Made by a program: the position numbers and the translations under genes. Source: Paenibacillus albicereus (GTDB lineage: Bacteria; Bacillota; Bacilli; Paenibacillales; Paenibacillaceae). From it: a stretch of 64,000 nt of DNA. A model generated the notes under the pieces. The model did no database searches and had not been told where the DNA came from. It worked only from the letters and a program-made list of their open reading frames with translations. Shown one piece after another: positions 27,413 through 35,752 of this stretch (position 1 is the first letter of the stretch; the number at the start of each line of letters is the position of its first letter). The stretch is from positions 127,501-191,500 of the forward strand of contig NZ_CP051428.1 of NCBI RefSeq assembly GCF_012676905.1, written 5' to 3'.

Positions 27413-28120
27413 ATGAATCTGGAAACCGTCTTGCAGGAGCTGGAAGCTCTCGGCAAGGAACGCCTCAAGAAGATGTACCTAGGGAACGGCGCGCACGAGC
27501 CTCTGTTCGGCGTAGCTACGGGAGAGATGAAGCCGCTTTACCGAAAAATCAAGCGGAACCAGCCGCTCGCCGAGCAGCTCTATGCCACCGGCAATTATGA
27601 CGCCATGTACTTCGCCGGCGTGATCGCCGATCCCGACGCCATGTCTGCCGCCGATTTCGAGCGCTGGATCGACGAGGCTTATTTTTACATGCTGTCGGAT
27701 TACGTAGTCGCCGTCACGCTGTCCGAGTCGGATCTCGCGCAAGAGGTGTCCGATGCCTGGATCGCGAGCGGCGACGAGCTGCGCATGTCGGCCGGCTGGA
27801 GCTGCTATTGCTGGCTGCTCGGCAACCGTCCGGACGGTGCATTTTCAACCGAAAAGCTGGACGGTCTGCTGGAGCAGGCCAAACGAACCATCCACGACGC
27901 GCCTAAGCGGGCCCGGATTTCGATGAACAACTTCGTGTACACGGTCGGCGTGTCCTACGTGCCGCTCCATGAACGGGCGGTGCAGATCGCGCAGGAGATC
28001 GGCCCGGTGGAGCTCGGCGGAAGCGGCTCGAAGCGCAAGGTCCTGAATGCCTCCCAGCAGATTCAAAAAGAGCTGGAAAAAGGGCGGATCGGCTTCAAGC
28101 GGAAGCATGTGCGCTGCTGA
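27413..28120 (+). CDS. DNA alkylation repair protein (AlkD-like HEAT repeat)
   Basis: A 235-residue protein of the DNA alkylation repair family (PF08713), which removes bulky or cationic alkyl bases from DNA using HEAT-like helical repeats. 'LFGVATGEMKPLYRKIKRNQPLAEQLYATGNYDAMYFAGVIAD' is typical, and helical repeats fill the rest; the tail is Lys-rich. The start is the ATG at 27413 with 'aaaaggag' (27397-27404); the frame continues upstream through the DoxX relic but without a start signal. A degenerate second copy lies at 33478-33696. Confidence 0.87.
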   Translation: MNLETVLQELEALGKERLKKMYLGNGAHEPLFGVATGEMKPLYRKIKRNQPLAEQLYATGNYDAMYFAGVIADPDAMSAADFERWIDEAYFYMLSDYVVAVTLSESDLAQEVSDAWIASGDELRMSAGWSCYCWLLGNRPDGAFSTEKLDGLLEQAKRTIHDAPKRARISMNNFVYTVGVSYVPLHERAVQIAQEIGPVELGGSGSKRKVLNASQQIQKELEKGRIGFKRKHVRC

Positions 28121-28189
28121 CCGGGGCCATCCCCTCGCAGGGGGACGAACAAGAATGGAAGGACGCCCAAGCAGGAAGCAAAATCGAAC

Positions 28190-28233
28190 AGGCATCGCCC
28201 GGAGGCTTGCGCGTCCTGGGCGATGCCTTTTTT
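28190..28233 (+). terminator. Terminator after alkylation repair gene
   Basis: An 11-bp stem aggcatcgccc / gggcgatgcct (28190-28200 with 28218-28228) followed by T's. Strong intrinsic terminator. Confidence 0.94.
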
Positions 28234-28251
28234 AGTTGGATGCACGATAGC

Positions 28252-28839
28252 TTACAGAACCGCCGGCAAATAGTACCGATGGATGGACTCGGTTAGACGA
28301 TGGGCGAGCTTGCCCATGTTCTCCGGCGACTGCTTGAAGTCCTGCAGGCTCCACTCCACCAGCAAGCCATGAATGACGGAGGAAAGGGAGCGGGAGGCAT
28401 AATGGTGGAACTCGGATCGGACAAAATCGGCTGCCAGCCCGTACATCGAGTATTGCTGCTCGAAGACGGCAGTCACGCTATGGAAAATGATTTGTCGGAT
28501 CTTCCGGTCGGCCAGGCGGATATTCGCAAGCAGGGAGGGAGGGATCAACTGCTTCCACGCTTGAAAGATGGCTCGGTACAAGTCCTCGATGCTCATCGCC
28601 TCTCGGGCCAGCCTAGGCTCCAAACGGTTGAATTGATGGCATAAAAATTCAACTAGGATGCGGTCTTTGTCCGGATAGTTGCGGTAGAAGGTTTGACGCG
28701 CCACGCCTGACCGTCGGACAATTTCCGTTACCGTTATCGTCGAATAGGCCTTGCTCTCCATCAGCTGGAGCAGCGCGAGCGTAATCCATTCCTTTGACTT
28801 CCTATTATAGGAAAATTCTATTTCCAGGGGCTCTTGCAT
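28252..28839 (-). CDS. TetR-family regulator
   Basis: A 195-residue regulator with an N-terminal helix-turn-helix ('YSTITVTEIVRRSGVARQTFYRNYPDKDRIL', about 32-62) and an all-helical ligand/dimer domain. The C-terminal part resembles the TetR group in which a partner domain follows 'FHHYASRSLSSVIHGLLVEW'. It is divergent from the siderophore uptake operon across about 160 bases, but that region already carries a Fur box, so its target is unclear and may be itself. 'aaggatg' is the likely ribosome binding site. Confidence 0.88.
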   Translation of the reverse strand: MQEPLEIEFSYNRKSKEWITLALLQLMESKAYSTITVTEIVRRSGVARQTFYRNYPDKDRILVEFLCHQFNRLEPRLAREAMSIEDLYRAIFQAWKQLIPPSLLANIRLADRKIRQIIFHSVTAVFEQQYSMYGLAADFVRSEFHHYASRSLSSVIHGLLVEWSLQDFKQSPENMGKLAHRLTESIHRYYLPAVL

Positions 28840-28967
28840 ACGTTACACATCCTTTGACTTGTCCATTTCAGCCGCCAATCGCTTGCCCATGTTCGGAAAA
28901 TACCGTATTGTCTCCCTTGTGTTCTTTTCTGAACCGCATGCGCAGCGGCTTTTTTTAACGGTCAATT

Positions 28968-28986
28968 GATAATGATACTCATTATA
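28968..28986. promoter_or_regulatory. Fur box before siderophore uptake operon
   Basis: GATAATGATACTCATTATA matches the 19-base Fur consensus GATAATGATAATCATTATC at 17 positions. It lies 22 bases before the start of the binding protein, so iron-bound Fur should repress the operon. Confidence 0.9.
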
Positions 28987-29007
28987 CGAGAATGAGGAGT
29001 GGAAGTT

Positions 29008-30006
29008 TTGAAAACGATTCGATTCAAACGTTTTGCACCGGCAGTGCTTGTTCTGGCACTCGTTTTTCTAACCGCTTGCGGCAGCAACGCAGCCGATACA
29101 TCGAATGCAGCTGCCAATGCGCCAGCCGCCCAGCCGACAGCCGAACCGGCGGCGGCAGCGCCGAGAACGATCGCGCATGCCATGGGAGAGACGCAGCTGG
29201 AAGGAACGCCGACGAAGGTCGTCGTGCTGACGACGCAAGGCACGGAAACCTTGCTTGAGCTTGGAGTCAAGCCGGTGGGAGCGGTTCAATCATGGATCGG
29301 CGACCCATGGTACGCGCATATCCAGGACCGTATGGACGGCATCGAGATCGTAGGCGACGAGACGCAGCCCAACCTGGAGCTGATCGCGAGCCTGCAGCCC
29401 GATCTGATCCTGGGCACGAAGGTCCGGCAAGAGAAGATCTACGACCAGCTGAGCGCGATCGCGCCGACCGTGTTCACGGAGAACCTCGGCGACAGCATGG
29501 TGGAGAATTTCCAGCTGTTTGCTCGCGCGCTGAATAAAGAGGCGGAAGGCCGGCAGGTGCTGGCCGAGTTCGATAAGCTGATCGCAGATACGGCGGCCGC
29601 GCTGGGCGACAAGACAAAGCTGGAAGTATCGCTCGCTCGATTCCAGGCCGGTCAAGCGAGAGTGTATTACAAAGAAAACTTCGCCGGCGTCGTGCTGGAC
29701 AAGCTCGGCTTCGCAAGGCCGGAAGCGCAGGACAAAGAGGAGTTCGCCGAAGAGATCCCGAAGGAGCAGATCCGCGTGCTGGACGGCGATGTCTTGTTCT
29801 ACTTCGCATCCGACCGCAGCGGCGAGACGGCTGCTTCCGATACAGCCAAAGAATGGCTGGCCGATCCCATCGCCCAGAATATGAACGTCAATCAAAACAA
29901 GCAGGTTTACCAGGTCGATGAGTCCATCTGGAATTCGGCCGGCGGCATGATCGCCGCGAAGCTGCTGGTCGCAGATATCGCGAAGTATTTTGAAACGATC
30001 GACTGA
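29008..30006 (+). CDS. Iron-siderophore ABC transporter binding lipoprotein
   Basis: A 332-residue class III solute-binding lipoprotein that captures ferric siderophore outside the membrane. The TTG at 29008 is preferred to the GTG at 28999 because 'gaggagtgga' is then correctly spaced. The signal peptide ends in 'LTAC' (Cys24), followed by an Ala/Pro-rich linker. The periplasmic-binding fold shows 'PTKVVVLTTQGTETLLELGVKPVG' and 'LELIASLQPDLILGTK', both typical. It leads an operon with two FecCD permeases under a Fur box. The siderophore is unknown. Confidence 0.93.
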   Translation: MKTIRFKRFAPAVLVLALVFLTACGSNAADTSNAAANAPAAQPTAEPAAAAPRTIAHAMGETQLEGTPTKVVVLTTQGTETLLELGVKPVGAVQSWIGDPWYAHIQDRMDGIEIVGDETQPNLELIASLQPDLILGTKVRQEKIYDQLSAIAPTVFTENLGDSMVENFQLFARALNKEAEGRQVLAEFDKLIADTAAALGDKTKLEVSLARFQAGQARVYYKENFAGVVLDKLGFARPEAQDKEEFAEEIPKEQIRVLDGDVLFYFASDRSGETAASDTAKEWLADPIAQNMNVNQNKQVYQVDESIWNSAGGMIAAKLLVADIAKYFETID

Positions 30007-30042
30007 TCGTACCGAAACGCAGGCAGGAAGAGGGAGGTAGAC

Positions 30043-31056
30043 ATGAATTCCCTTTTGTCGAGCGACAAGAGAAAAGGTCTGGGGCTGCTGGCCGCGGTGG
30101 TCCTGCTGGCCGCCTCCGGCGCGGCAAGCCTCTTGTTCGGACTCCAGCGGTTTGAGATGGCCGCCGTCGTACAAGCCTATACATCCTTTACAGGCAGCGA
30201 CGAGCAGCTGATTATTCGGACGTCGCGCGTGCCGAGAGCCTTGACGGCTGCCGTCATCGGGTGCAGCTTGGCGCTCGCCGGCGCCCTGCTTCAGGCCATG
30301 ACGAGGAATCCGCTGGCCTCCCCTTCTTTATTAGGCGTCAATGCCGGCGCTTCCTTGGCGATCGTGGCCATGCTGTATGGATTCGGCGATCGATTCGTGT
30401 TTTCGGAGCTGATGTGGTTCGGCTTCATGGGGGCAGGCATGGCCGCCAGCATCATCGTTCTAGCTGCCGCGCTCGGCAGAGGCGGCATGACGCCGCTGAA
30501 GCTGATCCTCATGGGATCGGCTTTGGCGTCTTTTGCTGCGTCGCTGACCTCCTTGTTCATGCTGCTCAGCCAGGAGACGCTGGAAGGCGCCATGTTCTGG
30601 CTGACAGGCTCGGTCTCCAACAGCAAGCTGGAGCATACGGTGGAGATTCTGCCTTATTTTGCCGCGGCTTGGGTCATCGCCCTGTCCTTGTCTCGATCCC
30701 TCAACGTGATGGCGATGGGGGAGGAGGTGGCTGCCGGGCTTGGGCACCGGATAGGCTGGAGCCGAATGGCCGTATTCCTGGCGGTCGTCCTGTTGGCGGG
30801 GGGCAGCGTCGCTCTTGCAGGCCCGATCGCCTTCATCGGCATCATGATTCCGCATCTTTCCCGCTGGATCGTCGGCAACGACCATCGCTGGGTTCTTCCC
30901 TATTGCGCCGTGCTGGGCGCGGCCTTCCTGCTGCTGGCTGATCTGCTGTCCCGATTCATCCTGGAGGCGAAGGAAGTTCCCGTAGGCGTAACGACGGCGC
31001 TGTTGGGCATCCCTTTCGTCGTCGTGCTTGCAAGGAGGAAAGCCATTGTCCGGTAA
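30043..31056 (+). CDS. Iron-siderophore ABC transporter permease (FecCD family)
   Basis: A 337-residue permease with nine or ten spans. 'VPRALTAAVIGCSLALAGALLQAMTRNPLASPSLLGVNAGAS' is the FecCD/BtuC signature, and 'GPIAFIGIMIPHLSRWIVGNDHR' is the coupling region that contacts the ATPase. It forms the channel with the next permease. It lies 36 bases after the binding protein gene and overlaps the next gene by 11 bases. Confidence 0.95.
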   Translation: MNSLLSSDKRKGLGLLAAVVLLAASGAASLLFGLQRFEMAAVVQAYTSFTGSDEQLIIRTSRVPRALTAAVIGCSLALAGALLQAMTRNPLASPSLLGVNAGASLAIVAMLYGFGDRFVFSELMWFGFMGAGMAASIIVLAAALGRGGMTPLKLILMGSALASFAASLTSLFMLLSQETLEGAMFWLTGSVSNSKLEHTVEILPYFAAAWVIALSLSRSLNVMAMGEEVAAGLGHRIGWSRMAVFLAVVLLAGGSVALAGPIAFIGIMIPHLSRWIVGNDHRWVLPYCAVLGAAFLLLADLLSRFILEAKEVPVGVTTALLGIPFVVVLARRKAIVR

Positions 31057-32044
31057 CCGTGAGGCCATGGCGACGATGAAGGTCGCCCTGCTCGCTGTCC
31101 TGCTGCTGGCTGCCGTCATCCTGAGCATCGGCACAGGCAGCGTGCACGTCCCCTTGTGGGAGGTAGGCAAGACGCTGATCGGAAAGGGAACCGCCCAGCA
31201 CGAGCTGATCCTGCTGCAGCTTCGCCTGCCGCGCGCGGCCGCCTCTCTGCTGGTAGGCGCAGCGATGGCTGTCTCGGGGGCGCTGCTGCAGGCTTTGGTC
31301 CGGAATCCGCTCGCCTCGCCGGATCTGCTGGGGACGACATCGGGAGCCGCGGCGGCAGCGATTGCTTTCATCGCAGCGACGAACGGGGAAGCAAGCATCG
31401 CGTGGCTGCCGCTCGCAGCGTTGGCGGGCGGTTGCGCAGCATCCGCTTTGACGTATCTGCTCGCCTGGAAAAAAGGCAGCTCGCCGCTCCGCATGGTGAT
31501 GATCGGCGTATCGGTGTCCTCGGCTATGGGAGCGCTGAGCATCTATTTCACCTTGGCGGGTCCGCTGTATCTCGTCTCGCAAGCTTTGGGCTGGATGGCG
31601 GGAACGGTGTACGGAACGTCCTGGAAGCATGTCGCTTATCTGGCCCCGTGGGTGCTCGTCGGCACGCTTGTGGCGATGGCCCAAGCGAGGAGCCTGAACG
31701 TGCTGGAGCTGGGCGACCCGCTTGCGACTGGCGTAGGCGTGAAAGTGGAAAGGAAGCGGTTCCTGTTCATCGCATGGAGCGTAGCGCTGGCCAGCTCTGC
31801 GGTAGGCATCGCGGGCGGAATCAGCTTCGTGGGCTTGATGGCGCCGCATATGGCCCGCACCCTGGTCGGATCGAACAACCGGTTCGTCCTTCCAGCCTCC
31901 GCGATTCTCGGGGCTTTCCTCGTTTTGCTGGCGGACTTGGCCGGGAGGACGCTATTCATGCCTCTGGATATTCCGGCGGGCTTGTTCACCGCTTTGCTGG
32001 GCGCCCCCTTCTTCATGTACCTGCTGCTCAAGAGCAAGGCATGA
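31046..32044 (+). CDS. Iron-siderophore ABC transporter permease, second subunit
   Basis: A 332-residue FecCD permease and partner of the previous gene. Signature segments are 'LPRAAASLLVGAAMAVSGALLQALVRNPLASPDLLGTTSGA' and 'GGISFVGLMAPHMARTLVGSNNR'. The TTG at 31046 is used because 'aaggagg' (31032-31038) lies eight bases before it. A terminator follows and no ATPase gene is present, so the transporter must borrow an ATPase encoded elsewhere, as several B. subtilis siderophore systems do. Confidence 0.94.
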   Translation: MSGNREAMATMKVALLAVLLLAAVILSIGTGSVHVPLWEVGKTLIGKGTAQHELILLQLRLPRAAASLLVGAAMAVSGALLQALVRNPLASPDLLGTTSGAAAAAIAFIAATNGEASIAWLPLAALAGGCAASALTYLLAWKKGSSPLRMVMIGVSVSSAMGALSIYFTLAGPLYLVSQALGWMAGTVYGTSWKHVAYLAPWVLVGTLVAMAQARSLNVLELGDPLATGVGVKVERKRFLFIAWSVALASSAVGIAGGISFVGLMAPHMARTLVGSNNRFVLPASAILGAFLVLLADLAGRTLFMPLDIPAGLFTALLGAPFFMYLLLKSKA

Positions 32045-32095
32045 CGAGAAGAAGGGGAAGGCAAGGTATTTGCCACAGCTTTGCAAAAAGACAAA

Positions 32096-32122
32096 AGCCA
32101 GGGCTTGGCCCTGGCTTTTTTT
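32096..32122 (+). terminator. Terminator of siderophore uptake operon
   Basis: An 8-bp stem gccagggc / gccctggc (32097-32104 with 32108-32115) with a TTG loop and seven T. Confidence 0.95.
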
Positions 32123-32238
32123 CATGCGCGCCGTACCCGCGACGGGCGCAGCCGTCCCAAAACAGGTATAGCTGATCTTTATCCGGCATGCGGGGGCAGC
32201 GATGGTAAAATAAAGAAAAGATTTAGGAGGATTTTCAT

Positions 32239-33294
32239 TTGGACAGCCAGCTGGACTCTTTATTCGAGCAGTACGCCGAAGACCGCCACTTCTCCGGAGC
32301 CGCTCTCATCAAAGGAAGCGGAGGCATCCGGTTTGAACGAGCGTATGGCTACGCGCACCGCGGATTCAAAGTTCCGAACGCGATGAAGACGAAGTTCGAT
32401 ACCGCATCCGTCACGAAGCTGTTCACGGCTGTCAGTGTGTTGCAGCTGGTCGATCGGGGGGCGCTGAGCCTCGACGACCGCATCGTGGATCGAGTGGACT
32501 TGACCGGCACCTGCATCCCGGGGGACGTCACGCTCGCCCATCTGCTTACGCATACTTCCGGCATCGCCGATGACGCGGACGAGGAGCTGGGGGAGAGCTA
32601 TGAAGCGCTGTTCGTCCACAAGCCCAACTACTCGATTCGGAATTGCGTCGATTTCATCCCGCAGTTCGCCTACAAGGAGCCTAAGTTCAAGGCGGGAACG
32701 GACGTCAGCTACAACAATTGCGCGTACGTGCTGCTCGGGCTCGCCATCGAGCAGGCTGCGGGCAGGAGCTACCGCGATTATGTCGGACATCATGTGTTCC
32801 GCGCCTGCGGCATGGACGATACGTCATTCGCGGCCAAGGATGACGGCGACGCCGCCATTGCGGAAGGATACGAGGCCAGCTATGACGAATACGGACAGGT
32901 CAGATGGAGAAAGAACGTCTATTCCTTTCCGCCGATCGGCACTTCGGATGGAGGGGCCTATACGACAGTCGGCGACTTGGATTTGTTCATGCGTGCCGTT
33001 GCGGGCGGCAAGCTCCTTTCCTGCGAGATGACGGCCGCGATCATGAAGCCGCAGACGAGCATCGCGCGGGAGTTCGGGAAGGGTACGGTCGTCAACGGGT
33101 ACGGCTTCCATTTCGTCTACGATGGGGAAGGAAAGCTCGTACGGATGTACAAGGACGGGGTGAACGCGGGCGTAGCCGCCATGCTGGCCTATACTCCGGA
33201 TTCCGAGACGACGAGCATCATCCTCGGCAACCAGACCTGCGACATCTGGGAGCTGCATCGAAAAGCGGAGCAGCTGCTGTCCGTCAGGACATGA
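32239..33294 (+). CDS. Serine hydrolase, beta-lactamase/PBP4 class C family
   Basis: A 351-residue serine hydrolase of the class C beta-lactamase/esterase/D-peptidase group. The active-site motif is S57-VT-K60 ('ASVTKLFTAV') and the second is Y158-N-N160 ('VSYNNCAYVLLG'). There is no signal peptide, so it is probably cytoplasmic and more likely an esterase or peptidase than a secreted beta-lactamase. The TTG start follows AGGAGG (32225-32230), and an extended -10 TGG-TAAAAT lies at 32203-32211. The substrate is unknown. Confidence 0.88.
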   Translation: MDSQLDSLFEQYAEDRHFSGAALIKGSGGIRFERAYGYAHRGFKVPNAMKTKFDTASVTKLFTAVSVLQLVDRGALSLDDRIVDRVDLTGTCIPGDVTLAHLLTHTSGIADDADEELGESYEALFVHKPNYSIRNCVDFIPQFAYKEPKFKAGTDVSYNNCAYVLLGLAIEQAAGRSYRDYVGHHVFRACGMDDTSFAAKDDGDAAIAEGYEASYDEYGQVRWRKNVYSFPPIGTSDGGAYTTVGDLDLFMRAVAGGKLLSCEMTAAIMKPQTSIAREFGKGTVVNGYGFHFVYDGEGKLVRMYKDGVNAGVAAMLAYTPDSETTSIILGNQTCDIWELHRKAEQLLSVRT

Positions 33295-33357
33295 CCGATC
33301 CGATCGGGAAGCCTCTGTTCCTTACCTGAAGATCAGCTTGGCGACGCGCACGTTGAA

Positions 33358-33397
33358 GGGCTGGGCCGGCTCGCCTGAAGGCGGGCTGGCTCGGCCC
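33358..33397. repeat. 18-bp GC-rich hairpin
   Basis: Arms of 18 bases (33358-33375 and 33380-33397) around a TGAA loop pair along their full length as RNA, counting G-U pairs. No T run follows, so it is a poor intrinsic terminator on the plus strand. It sits between the serine hydrolase and the alkylation repair relic. Confidence 0.7.
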
Positions 33398-33477
33398 TAG
33401 TTCTGTGTCGATAAGCCTGTCCCATCCTGATAGAATAGGCCATAGCCTTTACATCCCATTCAAAAGGAGCCTCGGCC

Positions 33478-33696
33478 ATGAATCTGGAACCCGTCCTGCA
33501 GGAGCTGGGGACTCTCGGCAAGGAGCGCTTGAAGAAGATGGACCTAGGGAACGGCCACGACGCGCCTAAGCGAACCCGAGTGTTGATGACCAACTTCGTG
33601 TACACCGTCGGCGTGTCCTACGTGCCGCTCCATGAGCAGGCGGCGCAGGCCGCGCAGGAGATCGGCGGAATCGAGAAGGCGCCGCCATGCGGATGA
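33478..33696 (+). pseudogene. Internally deleted copy of the alkylation repair gene
   Basis: A 72-codon frame whose first 26 residues ('MNLEPVLQELGTLGKERLKKMDLGNG') match the start of the AlkD-like gene at 27413, and whose residues 27-65 ('HDAPKRTRVLMTNFVYTVGVSYVPLHEQA') match its part beginning near residue 161. About 135 codons are missing in between, yet the frame is kept. The ribosome binding region is also copied. The end overlaps the start of the Tet(M)-like gene by 10 bases. It cannot encode a working repair enzyme but may be translated. Confidence 0.88.
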
Positions 33697-35639
33697 CGAT
33701 CGGTCTGTTCGCCCATGTGGACGCGGGCAAGACGACGTTCGCGGAGCAGCTGCTCTATCATGCGGGCAGCATCCGGTCGCGGGGGCGGGTCGACCATAAG
33801 GACGCCTATCTGGACAGCCACGAGATCGAGCGGGCGCGGGGCATCACGGTGTTTGCCGATCAAGCGCAGCTGTCGTACAAGGACTCGGCCTATGATCTGA
33901 TCGACACGCCCGGGCACGTCGACTTCTCGCCGGAGATGGAGCGGGCGATCCTGGCGATGGACTACGCGATCGTCATCGTCAGCGCGGCGGAGGGAGTCCA
34001 GGGACATACGGAGACGGTGTGGCAGCTTCTGCGCAAGCACCGGGTTCCGACGTTCTTTTTCATCAACAAGACGGATCGCGTCGGCGCCGACGCGGAGGCG
34101 GCGCTGGACGAGATCCGCCTGCAGCTGACGCCGGACGCAGTACCGGTCATGGACAGCTTCGCGCACGGCATCGTCGGAGAGCCGCTGCGGGAGCGGATGG
34201 CCGAGCGGGACGAGGCGCTGCTGGAGGCGTACCTGGCAGGCCGGGACGACCCGGCCTACTGGCTGGAGGCTCTGCGCGGACTCGTCCGCGAAGGAAGGCT
34301 GTTCCCGTGCGCAAGCGGGTCCGCGCTCCAGGATATCGGCGTAGCCGAGTTTCTGGAGCTGCTGCACGGCCTGACGACCGCTGCCTATGACAAGGAGGCG
34401 CCGTTCGCCGGACGCGTGACCAAGATCCGTCATGATCCAAGCGGCGTGCGGCTGACCTTCATCAAGATGCTGGCCGGCACGCTTCGGATCCGGGACGAGC
34501 TGACCTACGAGAGCGGCGGCAAGCGGCAGGAGGAGAAGGTGACGCGCCTGCTGGCGTTCAACGGGAGCCGGTCGCATGCGCTCGAGCAGGCGGAGGCGGG
34601 CGAGCTGATCGCCGTGACCGGACTGTCCGCCGTCGAGGCCGGCCAAGGCCTCGGCGCATGCAGGGACAAGCCGGCCTACGAGATGGCGCCGACGCTGCAG
34701 ACGAAGGTCGCGTTCCCGGAGACGCTTCACGTCAAGGACGTGCTGAGCGCGTTTCGGATGCTGCATGCGGAGGACCCGTCCCTGAACGTCGTCTGGGAGG
34801 AGAGCCTGCAGGAGATTCATGTGCATGTCATGGGCCTCATCCAGCTGGAGGTGCTGGGGCATGTGGCGCGGGAGCGGTTCGGGCTGGACGTCTCCTTCGG
34901 CCCGCCGGAGATTCTGTACAAGGAGACGATCCGCTCCGCTGTCACCGGGTACGGCCACTTCGAGCCGCTGCGACACTATGCGGAGGTGCATCTGCGGCTG
35001 GAGCCGGGGGAGCGGGGCAGCGGGATCGCGTTCGAGAGCGCCTGCCATCCGAACGAGTTCAGCATCGGCCACCAGAATCTTGTGAAGACCCATCTCTACG
35101 AGCGGGAGCATCGCGGCCTGCTGACCGGCATGCCGGTCACCGACCTCCGGATCACGCTGCTGCGGGGCGCCGCGCACAAGGAGCACACGCATGGGGGCGA
35201 CTTCCGAGAGGCGGCCTTCCGCGCGCTCAGGCAGGGGCTGGAGAAGGCCGAGAACGTGCTGCTGGAGCCTTTTTATACCTTCAAGATCAAGGTCGGTCTC
35301 GACGAGCTGGGACGGGTGCTGTCCGACATCCAGCGCGCCAGCGGGCAGTTCGATCCGCCGCAGACGACGGACGCGCATGCGGTCGTCACGGGCCGGGCGC
35401 CGGTGGCGACGTTTCTGAACTATGCGGCGGAGCTGGCCTCGTTCACGCATGGGCGGGGCGCCATCCGCTGCGTATTCGGAGGGTACGACGAGTGCCTCAA
35501 TGCGCCGGAGGTGATCGAGCGCAAGGGCTACCGCAAGGACGCCGATCCGCTGTATACGTCCTCATCGATCTTCTGCGCCAAGGGCAGCGGCTACGCCGTG
35601 CCTTGGGACGAGGCGGAGGCGAAGATGCATCTGCTGTAG
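33687..35639 (+). CDS. Tet(M)-like ribosomal protection GTPase
   Basis: A 650-residue EF-G-like GTPase of the tetracycline ribosomal-protection family. G motifs are 'AHVDAGKTT' (9-17), 'RGITV' (51-55), D73-TPGH and N127-KTD. EF-G domains II to V follow, and the C-terminal 'IFCAKGSGYAVPWDEAEAKMHLL' corresponds to the helix that displaces tetracycline in Tet(M)/Tet(O). It diverges visibly from mobile tet(M) (much GC-richer, chromosomal context), so it may be an intrinsic housekeeping-like relative with uncertain resistance. It is not EF-G itself (too short, different tail). No attenuator leader like that of tet(M) is visible; the start overlaps the relic upstream. Confidence 0.87.
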   Translation: MRMTIGLFAHVDAGKTTFAEQLLYHAGSIRSRGRVDHKDAYLDSHEIERARGITVFADQAQLSYKDSAYDLIDTPGHVDFSPEMERAILAMDYAIVIVSAAEGVQGHTETVWQLLRKHRVPTFFFINKTDRVGADAEAALDEIRLQLTPDAVPVMDSFAHGIVGEPLRERMAERDEALLEAYLAGRDDPAYWLEALRGLVREGRLFPCASGSALQDIGVAEFLELLHGLTTAAYDKEAPFAGRVTKIRHDPSGVRLTFIKMLAGTLRIRDELTYESGGKRQEEKVTRLLAFNGSRSHALEQAEAGELIAVTGLSAVEAGQGLGACRDKPAYEMAPTLQTKVAFPETLHVKDVLSAFRMLHAEDPSLNVVWEESLQEIHVHVMGLIQLEVLGHVARERFGLDVSFGPPEILYKETIRSAVTGYGHFEPLRHYAEVHLRLEPGERGSGIAFESACHPNEFSIGHQNLVKTHLYEREHRGLLTGMPVTDLRITLLRGAAHKEHTHGGDFREAAFRALRQGLEKAENVLLEPFYTFKIKVGLDELGRVLSDIQRASGQFDPPQTTDAHAVVTGRAPVATFLNYAAELASFTHGRGAIRCVFGGYDECLNAPEVIERKGYRKDADPLYTSSSIFCAKGSGYAVPWDEAEAKMHLL

Positions 35640-35686
35640 AATTGTTAAGACATCAATCATTCATATCCAATTTAACGAGGAATGGG

Positions 35687-35725
35687 ATGAAGGACATGGT
35701 TAAGGCAGTGGATGTTCCCTCCTAA
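35687..35725 (+). CDS. Leader peptide of cat attenuator
   Basis: A 12-codon frame, MKDMVKAVDVPS, ending inside the 5' arm of the hairpin that hides the cat ribosome binding site. A second start at 35696 would give MVKAVDVPS, close in its beginning to the MVKTD leader of cat-86 as I remember it. 'gagga' precedes the first ATG and 'aagga' the second. A ribosome stalled here would open the hairpin. Confidence 0.75.
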   Translation: MKDMVKAVDVPS

Positions 35726-35746
35726 AATACAACTATTTTAGGAGGG
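35717..35746 (+). promoter_or_regulatory. Translational attenuator hairpin of cat
   Basis: A perfect 13-bp stem, ccctcctaaaata with tattttaggaggg (35717-35729 and 35734-35746), loop CAAC. The 3' arm contains the whole cat Shine-Dalgarno AGGAGGG six bases before the TTG start, so it blocks translation until the leader ribosome stalls. This is the classic inducible cat arrangement. Confidence 0.92.
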
Positions 35747-35752
35747 TGAACA

